NCBI RefSeq assembly: GCF_005771675.1
Contig: NZ_VAJM01000002.1
Location: forward strand, 682,001 to 746,000
DNA length: 64,000 bases
Source of the DNA: Hymenobacter jeollabukensis
Lineage (GTDB): Bacteria > Bacteroidota > Bacteroidia > Cytophagales > Hymenobacteraceae
Direction of reading: 5' to 3'
Under the pieces are notes generated by a model. The model made no database searches, was not told the DNA's origin, and saw nothing but the letters and a program-made list of their open reading frames with translations. How positions within the stretch are numbered: the first letter of the stretch is position 1; the number at the start of each line of letters is the position of its first letter. This document shows, one piece after another, positions 15,800-24,600 of the stretch. The position numbers and the translations under genes are program-made.

Positions 15800-17038
15800 A
15801 TGGCTGCCACCAAGCTCCGCCTCCGCAACGACCGCATCAGCTTCGGCAAGACGACTGTGTACGTGCAGTACGTCTACAAAAGCAAGAACTACTACTTCTC
15901 TACCAACGAGAAGATCGAACCCGAGCAGTGGCTTGCCGCCCGGCAGAAAGTCGCCGGCAACTCGACCGAGGTACAAGACCTTAATGGCCGCTTATTAGGG
16001 CGTTTGGCCACCATCAACCGCCTGCTGGCCGACGCCCAACGGCTACAGGTGGAGCCCACACCGGCCTATCTGCGCGAGCAACTGACGCTTCTGGCGCAAG
16101 GCGACACGCCTAAGAAAGTCGCCAAAACTAGCCTAACTACCAGCTCAGACGACTTCCTCGACTTATTCGAGCAGTACATCCAAGCGACGCAGGCCACGAA
16201 GGCACACGGCACGGTCAAGCACTACAAGACCACGCTCAACCACCTTAAAGCCTTTGCCGCCCAGAAGCGCCGCAAGCTCACGCTGGCGCGCATCGACGCG
16301 GGCTTCTACCACGAGTTCGTCACCTTCCTAACGAAAGACAAGGCCATGACCAACGGCACGGCCAACAACCAGCTCAAGCGCGTGAAGGTGGTGATGGGCT
16401 ACGCCGGCGAGCAGGGCCTCACGGACAACGCCGCCTTCCGCAAGTTCAAGCCCCTGCGCCACACCGAAACCGACGTGGTCTACCTCACCAAAGACGAATT
16501 GGAGCACTTGGCCAGCTACGACCTCACGGCCGAGCCGCGGCTGGCGCGGGTGCGCGACCTGTTCGTGCTGGCCTGCACCACGGGCCTGCGTCATTCCGAC
16601 TTCAGCACCGTGCGCCCCGACCAAGTCAAGGGCGACCAGCTGGTGGTGCGCACGGTGAAAACGCGGGACTGGCTGTACGTGGACCTGAACCGTTACTCCC
16701 GCGCTATTCTGCAGCGTTACCCCGACGGGCTGCCGCAGCTCTCGCAGCAGAAGTTTAACGCCTACGTTAAGGAACTGGGCCGTCATTGCGGCCTGGACAC
16801 GCCCGTGCAGGTCGTGCACTACCAAGGCAGCCAGCGCGTGGAACAGTGGCTAACCAAACACGAGCTGCTCTCCTCCCACACCGGCCGCCGCACCTTCGTC
16901 ACCCAGAGTCTGGAACGTGGCATGGCCCCGGCCGTCATTATGAAGTTCACCGGTCACAAAGACCTCAAGACACTCATGCGCTACGTCAAAGTCGCCGACG
17001 CAGAGAAGCGCACCCAGATGGAGAAAGCCTGGGGGTAA
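15800..17038 (+). CDS. tyrosine recombinase/integrase
   Basis: The product has 412 residues. The N-terminal arm-binding domain (LRLRNDRISFGKTTVYVQYVY ending in KIEPEQWLAARQKV) and a SAM-like core-binding domain at about 115-220 precede a catalytic domain with Arg in TTGLRHSDFS, HTGRR, GHKDLKTLMRY and the nucleophile Tyr in MRYVKV. This is the architecture of integrases of Bacteroidota conjugative and mobilisable elements. No obvious cargo or conjugation genes lie beside it, so it may be a lone remnant. The start is the ATG at 15800, just after the promoter at 15733-15774. Confidence 0.93.
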   Translation: MAATKLRLRNDRISFGKTTVYVQYVYKSKNYYFSTNEKIEPEQWLAARQKVAGNSTEVQDLNGRLLGRLATINRLLADAQRLQVEPTPAYLREQLTLLAQGDTPKKVAKTSLTTSSDDFLDLFEQYIQATQATKAHGTVKHYKTTLNHLKAFAAQKRRKLTLARIDAGFYHEFVTFLTKDKAMTNGTANNQLKRVKVVMGYAGEQGLTDNAAFRKFKPLRHTETDVVYLTKDELEHLASYDLTAEPRLARVRDLFVLACTTGLRHSDFSTVRPDQVKGDQLVVRTVKTRDWLYVDLNRYSRAILQRYPDGLPQLSQQKFNAYVKELGRHCGLDTPVQVVHYQGSQRVEQWLTKHELLSSHTGRRTFVTQSLERGMAPAVIMKFTGHKDLKTLMRYVKVADAEKRTQMEKAWG

Positions 17039-17050
17039 TTGCAAAAGAGA

Positions 17051-17092
17051 CAAGCAAACGACCCAACGGTGTACCGCTGGGCCGTTTGCTTG
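17051..17092. terminator. hairpin terminator after the integrase
   Basis: Arms CAAGCAAACG at 17051-17060 and CGTTTGCTTG at 17083-17092, extended by a partial inner stem (CCCA/TGGG). It starts 13 bases after the integrase stop. Confidence 0.75.
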
Positions 17093-17145
17093 TACAGCGC
17101 TACCAACTCTCCAGCCGGTCTGCTGAACATTGATTGCTGTACAAG
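17089..17145. repeat. inverted CTTGTACAGC pair
   Basis: CTTGTACAGC at 17089-17098 and its reverse complement at 17136-17145, 37 bases apart. A very similar pair lies in front of the serine resolvase at 44980-45039. It could be a recombination site; the rest of 17146-17435 shows no gene or motif. Confidence 0.4.
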
Positions 17146-17435
17146 TTTATTAAACCAAAAATAGCGCTGCAGAGGCTGATAAGTGCAGCCAAAACGGTGA
17201 CGCCGAGTTGTTCAGTTAAAGGAAGGAATAATTGTACTGGTCCAGAAAGTTGGGGCCATCAAAGCAACAGTTCGTTTCTTTCTGGACTTACTTCTTATCC
17301 CTGGATTCTGTAACGCAGAGGATGCAACGGCCAGCTTAGCGGATGAGCTCCGAAAAACATGCTTTTTGGCTTACGGTAGAATACCCTCTCCGGAATCTGT
17401 AACGCCCCGTTGAATATAGCCCTGAGTGATATACG

Positions 17436-18470
17436 TTACCGTACTATAATTTTACGGACCCGTAAGGGCTCTGTAACATAAAGGCCGTCAGAAGGAGCAC
17501 CAGCCACGCAGGTTGCCCAAGCGAATTGTGCCGTAACGTTGGTGCCATCCGCGTAGCCACTATTGTTGGGTAGTCCCGCAAGGGTAGTCACCGCTCCGTC
17601 GCGCGTGATGCGTCGGATGCAATCAAAACTGGTAGCGTAAAGCACCCCCTGAGCATCGATAGCCAAGCCGTAGGGTGTATTGAATTGTGCCGCTATTCCT
17701 ATCCCATCCGCTGAATTCAAGCTGCCGCTGCCAGCGAAGGTAGTGACGGCGCCAGCTGGGGTGATTTTACGAATTAGATTCCCGTTCCCTTCGCTGACAA
17801 ATACAGTACCGTCTGCATCCACGACGATGCCATGCGGGCTGTGGAACCGGGCCGCAGTACCTATGCCATCGACTACGCCCGCTGTTCCACTGCCAGCCAA
17901 AACACTTACGTCACCGGCAGGAGAAATTTTGCAAATCCGGTAGCCGAGGCGCTCTGTCACGTATAGCGCACCTTGCGCATCCACGGCCAGGCCTCGTGGG
18001 TAGTTGAAGTTATAGGTAGCCGCCCCTCCCGGCAAGTCGCTGATAACGCCTGCCGGACTCACTTTGCGAATCCGGGTATTGCCTTCGCTTCCCACATACA
18101 AGTTGCCTTGCTTGTCGAGCGCAATACCTGTTGGGTCAGGGAACGACACCAAGGTTGATACTTGTCCATCAGGGGTGATTTTTCGGATGGCGTCGTTATA
18201 ATTATCCGTTACATAAATAACTCCTTGGCTGTTAACGGCTATACCAAACGCTTGGCCGAATGAGGCAGCAGTACCCATGCCCTCGGCATAGCCTAGTATT
18301 CCCGAGCCCGCTAACGTGGTCACAAACGTACCCGGCGTTTCCACCGCTGTACCGGTACCCAGAGTCGGGTCGGTTTTCTCACAACCGATTGAAAGCAAAC
18401 TAAGAAAGCACAGTGCAAGTACCAACTTGGCAGAGGATGGCAGGGACTTTAAACTGCGGTTTTGCAACAT
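17436..18470 (-). CDS. NHL-repeat lipoprotein
   Basis: The product has 344 residues. The N-terminus has a lipoprotein signal with lipobox LSIGC at about residue 30. Six NHL-type repeats follow, each with a pattern like IRKITPDGQVSTL and GIAVDAQGVLYATS, giving a six-bladed beta-propeller. NHL propellers bind protein, carbohydrate or nucleic acid; none is named here. Base composition is visibly lower in GC than uvrA, and it follows the integrase, so it may be acquired DNA. It appears to be a single-gene unit. Confidence 0.88.
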   Translation of the reverse strand: MLQNRSLKSLPSSAKLVLALCFLSLLSIGCEKTDPTLGTGTAVETPGTFVTTLAGSGILGYAEGMGTAASFGQAFGIAVNSQGVIYVTDNYNDAIRKITPDGQVSTLVSFPDPTGIALDKQGNLYVGSEGNTRIRKVSPAGVISDLPGGAATYNFNYPRGLAVDAQGALYVTERLGYRICKISPAGDVSVLAGSGTAGVVDGIGTAARFHSPHGIVVDADGTVFVSEGNGNLIRKITPAGAVTTFAGSGSLNSADGIGIAAQFNTPYGLAIDAQGVLYATSFDCIRRITRDGAVTTLAGLPNNSGYADGTNVTAQFAWATCVAGAPSDGLYVTEPLRVRKIIVR

Positions 18471-18849
18471 GAACCAGAAAGCTAAATGAATGATGAGTGC
18501 TTTGTTCGACGGACTCTGTTACATGGCAGCGAAGGCAAGCTGAAGCCAGCTGCATGCCGTATCAGTTAAGTACCAAGTAGGAAAAGATCTAATACAGAGA
18601 GTGAGCTTGCTCACGTCCCATACAAAGCAGTTGTAAACATATGATTTAATTAAATCATATTAATATTATAAATAGGATCTAGCCGGAAAGAGGAAAAACG
18701 GATCCCGCAACTTTGGATTGGTGATTTGTCAGTAGGGTGTTGGGAGCTCATCTTCCTGTAAGCAATGTCGCTTAATATAAAATCGTTGGCCAACGGGCTC
18801 TGGCGCTTGCCTAGGCAACGTTCCACAATAAATTATCCCCGCTTGACAA
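18471..18849. other. AT-rich intergenic stretch
   Basis: Between the start of the NHL gene and the stop of the ankyrin gene. AT-rich, particularly 18640-18680. I see no gene, clear hairpin or repeat. Confidence 0.5.
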
Positions 18850-21138
18850 CTACCAACCTGACGGAACGGAGTGACGAAATACTCGGCTGGGCAAGTCGGT
18901 TGGCGCTACCGGCTCCCGCATGGGCTCACCCAATGCAGCCCGTAAGGATTTGAATGCCGGCAATTGGCTAGCGGCCAGCACTTCGGCGGCCGATGCCCCG
19001 GTCGCGTTGCGTAGATCGAGGCGTCCGCCGCGGGCGATTAGCAGGTGGGCCACCGCTAAAAAGTTTGCTTCCGCTTGAGCCTGGTCTGATCGGGTCAACT
19101 GGCGCAGAAAGTCGGCTTGGTGCTGCACGAGCCAGTGCAGAGGAGTGTAGCCCTCGCGGTTGGCTTGATTTGGGTCCGCTCCAGCATCGAGCAGACTTCG
19201 CACAATAGCAAAAGAGGGGTATGCGCTACTGACGGCCGCCAGCAGCGGACTCATGCCTCCCGTAGCGCACCGCCCAGGCTGGGCACCAGCTTGAAGTAAC
19301 GCCCGAACAGCCCCTTCGCTACCGGTTGCCGCGGCTTGTACCAACGGCGGCTGCTTAGGCTTGCCGTTGGGGGCGGCACCGTGGGCCAGCAAACGCTGCA
19401 CCGGCGCCAGTTCCCCACGGCCTGCAGCACGGGCCAGCGGGGTGAACCCCGCGCTGTCGGCCACCTCCAACCGTGCGCCGTGAGTCAAGTACAGTTCCAG
19501 GACTTCCAGACGGAGCGAATCGCTACCCTCGAGCAGCACGTGCAGTGGCGTACGGCCGGCCTCGTCCTGATCGAGCAAGCTGACTCCTGCGGCGAGACAG
19601 GCCCGTGCTACTTCCTTATCCACCCGACCATTAAGCATGGGCGAGGCGCCACACCCCTGCAGCCGCGCACCGTGGGCCAGCAGCAGTTGCAATACGGGCA
19701 GCGTCAACGGTTCCAAAGCCTGGGCGGCAGGTGTATTGCCGGCGTGGTCGGTCGCATTCGGCGAGGCTCCGTGCGCCAGCAACTGCCGCACCAGGACTGT
19801 ATCGGCATACCACCACAGGGCAGCGTGCAGCGGTGTGCTGCCTGTTTGGTCGGGGAGGCTGGCATCAGCTCCCTTGGCCAGCAGCGCTGCCACTAGCTTA
19901 GTGGTATTGCGGGCCACGCCCGGCCAGCGGTTGCGGCGGGCTTCCCCGTCGTTCTCGGCCGTATGATCCTCGCGCTGCAGTGCCAGAGCCCAGCCCAAAG
20001 GGGTGCGTCCCTGCTCATCTTGGGCGTTGGGGTCGGCGCCAGCCGCCAGCAGCAGGCCAGCGGCCTCCGCCCGACCTTCACGGGCGGCGCAGTGCAACGG
20101 GGTCGAGTGCCAATCGGTGCGCTTGGGGTAAAACCCGCGGGGCTCAGTGTAGAGGCTGGTTTCGCTGGCCGTGCGGGCGTCGGGTGCAGCGCCGGCGCGC
20201 AGCAGCAGGGCGATGGTTTCAGGCAAACCGGTTTCGGCGGCGAGGTGTAAGGCATTGTAGCCAGCCCAGTTGGCGGCCGTCATGCTGGCGCCCTGACGCA
20301 GCAGCAGACGTACCAACGGCACGTCGCGGCGGCGCACGGCAAGGTGCAGGGCGGTGGCGCCCTCCCCATTGGGCGCGTCCACGGCCGCCCCGTGGGTGAC
20401 GAGGTAGCGCGCCATGCCCATCTCCCCGCAAGTAACGGCGTGGTGCAGGGGGCGCATTCCATTGACGTCTTCCTCCGCGGGGTCGGCGCCAGCGGCGAGC
20501 AGTAGATCGAGTAGGGCTACGCTGGCTGAGTCGGTCCGCGCCGGGAGTAATTCGCCGGGCGGTGGACGCCGCATCGCTCGCGGGCCAAATCCGCTGCCGG
20601 GGCTACGTTCGCGGCGGAAGTTGTGGTAAATAAGCCGGGACAAGTAAGGGGTCCAGGTTTGCCCGACTGCGGGGTCGGGCCCTACGTCACAGGCCAGCAG
20701 CAGGCGGGTCAGCGCCCGTTCGTGGGGTGGTACGGCGTCGAACACGAGGGCCAGCGGAAGGACACCTCCGGGGCCCGGTAACGTAGCCCAGGCGCCCTGG
20801 TCGAGCAAAAACTTCGTCATGGCCACCTGGTCGTAACTTAAAGCCACGTGCAGCGGGGCTTCGCCGGGGCGAGCAGTGCGTGGGCCAGGTAGTACCAGGA
20901 TCATGCCCGGCTCAGTGGCAACAGAGTCGGGGTAGCGGTCATTCACTTGCGCGCCCCGAGTCAATAGGCGCCGGGCCAAAGCCAGGTCGCCCGTAGCCGC
21001 CGCTAATCGCAAAGAGTCATTGTTGCTGAGCCCGGAGCGGGCACCGGAAGGAATACCGGGCTCTTGGGCCGCGGTACCTTCGGCTGGGTACCCCAGCAGT
21101 ACCACAAACAGGCTTACGAATAGGCGCGCTCCAAGCAT
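18850..21138 (-). CDS. secreted ankyrin-repeat protein
   Basis: The product has 762 residues; ATG at 21138 (the TTG at 21156 is less likely) gives a signal peptide MLGARLFVSLFVVLLGYPAE. The rest is about 18-20 ankyrin repeats with standard signatures such as GMRPLHHAVTCGEMGMARYL, GATALHLAVRRRDVPLVRLL and GRTPLGWALALQRED, interrupted by longer linkers. Ankyrin solenoids mediate protein binding. A signal peptide on such a long array implies a periplasmic or exported binding scaffold. No partner gene is obvious: an NHL lipoprotein lies downstream and a type IX cargo protein upstream on the opposite strand. Confidence 0.9.
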   Translation of the reverse strand: MLGARLFVSLFVVLLGYPAEGTAAQEPGIPSGARSGLSNNDSLRLAAATGDLALARRLLTRGAQVNDRYPDSVATEPGMILVLPGPRTARPGEAPLHVALSYDQVAMTKFLLDQGAWATLPGPGGVLPLALVFDAVPPHERALTRLLLACDVGPDPAVGQTWTPYLSRLIYHNFRRERSPGSGFGPRAMRRPPPGELLPARTDSASVALLDLLLAAGADPAEEDVNGMRPLHHAVTCGEMGMARYLVTHGAAVDAPNGEGATALHLAVRRRDVPLVRLLLRQGASMTAANWAGYNALHLAAETGLPETIALLLRAGAAPDARTASETSLYTEPRGFYPKRTDWHSTPLHCAAREGRAEAAGLLLAAGADPNAQDEQGRTPLGWALALQREDHTAENDGEARRNRWPGVARNTTKLVAALLAKGADASLPDQTGSTPLHAALWWYADTVLVRQLLAHGASPNATDHAGNTPAAQALEPLTLPVLQLLLAHGARLQGCGASPMLNGRVDKEVARACLAAGVSLLDQDEAGRTPLHVLLEGSDSLRLEVLELYLTHGARLEVADSAGFTPLARAAGRGELAPVQRLLAHGAAPNGKPKQPPLVQAAATGSEGAVRALLQAGAQPGRCATGGMSPLLAAVSSAYPSFAIVRSLLDAGADPNQANREGYTPLHWLVQHQADFLRQLTRSDQAQAEANFLAVAHLLIARGGRLDLRNATGASAAEVLAASQLPAFKSLRAALGEPMREPVAPTDLPSRVFRHSVPSGW

Positions 21139-21627
21139 TGGTAGCAAAATTATCAAATAATGTACTCCTAGGTGAGTCTTAAAGTACCAGATAATATGAA
21201 AGTTTGGTACCGCAGGTATGCAGCGGAACGTGCCCTTATGCCGGCAGATTGAGGTACAGGCTATTCTTTTGGACTAGAGCAGCGGCGGTATTGACACTAG
21301 GCATTGGAGAGCTAAAGCGCGAGGCGATACCAGTAGTGCAATATTTTGATTATCAAATGGTTTGCCAGTTGTTCATCCGCCCGAAGATGTCCCTGAGCTG
21401 AGTGTTGAGGTTTCCCAACTGCTGCACTGGTCATTATTTGCAGAAGTATGCAGTGGCTAGCTCAGGGCTATTATGATTCTAATGATTGCTGTTTGGATTA
21501 ATGCTATTTGATTGCAATAATTTAATAAAACACAGCATAAGTGATTAAAAAGATGTTAATTTTGGAGTTTTCTCATTTAATGGTTGCACTAAGAGCATAA
21601 GTGTCGCTCTCATAATACCACAGGCGC
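21139..21627. other. AT-rich divergent intergenic region
   Basis: Gene-free region between the divergent ankyrin and giant secreted-protein genes. It is strongly AT-rich from about 21470. A sequence TAATTTTG at 21557-21564 matches the Bacteroidota -7 box, 64 bases before the ATG at 21628, but I see no TTG at the expected -33 distance, so the promoter call is weak. Confidence 0.4.
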
Positions 21628-24600
21628 ATGGGCATTTTTACTGGTCAAAACCATCTGGCCACCTTTAAGTGGTGGTCATTCGTATGGCTGTTGTTGTGCA
21701 ACGGCTTAGTCACACAAGCTCAGAGTTGGCAGTGGGCCCACACGGCTGCCGGCCAATCCAATTCTTCTGATATGGGGGTCGACGCGGCGGGCAATAGCTA
21801 CGTAGTCGGCGCCTTTTCAGGAACGGGTGCTAGCACCATGTCATTTGGCAACAACGTGACGCTCACTTCTACAGGCGGCAGTGATATGTACATTGTCCGC
21901 TACGACCCAGCGGGACTGCCGCTCTGGGCTGGGCTGATTGATTTTGATCGGCTGGTTACAATGGCGGGGCCCGCCGTGACGGCCGATGGCAGCGGTGGCG
22001 CATACGTGTCGGGGCCGTTGCCCAATGGCGTAACTGTCACGTTCGGCTCCCAATCGGTTACAGGCAACACCGCCAACGATTCGTATCTCGTGAAATATAG
22101 CGGGAGCGGCGCCGTACAATGGGTGCAGAAGCTCCATGCTTCTGGAACGGATATCGTGGCCGATACCGGAGGCAACCTTTACTTGAGCGGCAATTTTCCT
22201 AACGTCACAGACGACAATTGGGCAACAGTAACCAAATTCTCGTCCACTGGTAGCGTGTTGTGGGTCTCCAGACCCAGTGCCAATAATACTAATGGTAATA
22301 GGTATTGCGCTACTTCAACCAGCAAGATTACCCTGGATAAAGTAGGGAATGTGTGGGCTACCGGTGTATTCTCAAACACCACTACGCTTTCAGGCGCCAC
22401 GATAGGATGGGGAAGTTCTCTATCAAACAATTTTTCGTCTTCATCCACATACGGAACGCCCAATAAATTCGTGGTGAAGATCGGGGCCAGCGACGGGGTG
22501 GCCACGCTGGCTTACATCACTGAACAACCGACGACGTCGCCCCCCGATTACACCCGGGACATAGGCATAGTCGCCGACGACGCTGGCAATGTGTATCTGG
22601 CCACAGCTCAATCAAATAATGGCACATATGCGGTATCAATCGGTACCGGCAGTGCAGCAACTCCCTTAGCAATACAAGAGGGCACCACGGGCGGGTATGT
22701 AGCTCGGTTCAACAGCAGCGGCACTCTGGAGTGGGTTAAAGTTACTACCACCGCTTCCACAGCGACCGGCAACTGCACCATGTCTGGTCTGGCCCTGGCT
22801 ACCGGAGGTGATATATACAGCAGTGGCTACTTCTCCGGCACCGTAAGTATTGCCGGCAACAGCCGCACCAGCGTATTGGATCCGGGTTCACGCCCATCGG
22901 ACGACGGGTTCCTGACCCGCTATTCGGCCACGGGGGCAGTGGTTTCGCTGCAGATCTTGGCCGGGCTCAACGCCAGTAACCAATCCAGCCAAGATGTTAT
23001 CAGAAACTTGGGTGTGGACGCCAGCGGTTCCTTGTACGTAGCCGGAGGCTATGCTTACCAATTGAACGTGGGTACGCTCACGCTACCGGACCTTAGCACC
23101 CTAAGTAATTTCGTCGCTAAATACGGCGTGAGCTGCAGCCAGCCCACTGCCAACGCGGGAGCCGACCAGAGTGCCTGCTCGGGCGGCAGCGTAACGCTCG
23201 GCGGCGCGGCAGCCCAAACGGGGGTTAACTACAGTTGGTCGGTGAGCCCCAGCATTGCGGGCTTCAGCAGCAGCCAGGCCCAGCCCACGGTGGCGCTGCC
23301 CACCGTCACGGCCAACACCCAGTACGTCTTTACCCTGACCGCCACCGACGCGCAGACGAGCGTATGCACGGCCTCGGATGCGGTGACGGTGACCGTGGCG
23401 CCCGCCCCGGCAACTCCCAATGCAACGGCTTCGCCGAGCAGCATTGCCCAAGGCCAGAGCACCACGCTGAGCGTAAGCAACGTGCAAAGCGGCGTGAGCT
23501 ACAGCTGGAGCGGCCCCGGGCTGCAAACCACCACGGGCAGCAGCGTCACGGCCACGCCCCCGAGCACGGGCACGGCGCAGTACACCGTGACGGCCACCAA
23601 CGCCAGCAACTGCACGGCCTCCGGGCAAGTCGGCGTGAGCGTGGCCGCCGCGCCGGTGCTGACGAGTTTCTCGCCTGCCTACGTAAAGCCCGGCGACGCC
23701 ATTACCATCAGCGGCCAAAACCTGCAGGGCCTCACGCAACTGACCTTCAACGGCGCGCCGCAACCCACTTTTACGGTGAGCAGCGACGGCACACAGATTA
23801 CCACTACGGTACCGGGGCCGGACTACCAACTGAACGGCACGTCCCGTCCCGTTACTACCGGTTTGGTGCGGGCCACCACGCCGGCCGGCACGGCCACCAG
23901 CCCGACCAAGCTGCGCATCTTCAACGTCATCGGCTACTACGATTCGTCGCGCGGGTATAACTTCCCCGCTGTCCAGAGCTCGACGTTCACCTACCCCATC
24001 AACAACGGGGACCAGATTTACCTGAAAGGCTCGGGGTTCCTCGGGGCCACCGGCGCCAGCTTCCGGGGCCTGATCGGTTGCGGCAGCGTGTCGTCGTTTG
24101 CCGCCAGCCCGGTGGTGCTGAACGACTCCATGCTGTACGTGGTATTTCAGTACAACTTGGCCGGGTTTGGTTACCCCTCGGTTTCGGCATCCATTACCAC
24201 CTCCGTGGGTACCCTAGCGCCGTACGGCGCGCCGGGCAACAACTTCTTTTTCAACCTGCTGATCAATACACCATACGCTTCCTGCTTGTCGCCTACCAGC
24301 GGGCCGGCGGGAACCCGGGTGACGGTCAGCGGCAACTGGTCAATCAGCGCTGGCCAGGGAGCCACCGGCATTACCTTCAACGGCGTGCCGGGGCTGAACT
24401 TCGCCGCCAACTCCAACGGCGTTCAGCAAACGGCCACGGCGGACGTGCCGCCTGGCTTGAGTGCAGGAACCGTTACCGTGCAGGTGCAGGGCAATTTTGG
24501 GTTCGGTGGATCTACGTATCTGCGCCTGCCCTTTACCGTCACGGCGCAGCCGTCTATTGCCAGCTTCACGCCCCCCAGCGGGCCGACCAACCTGACGACG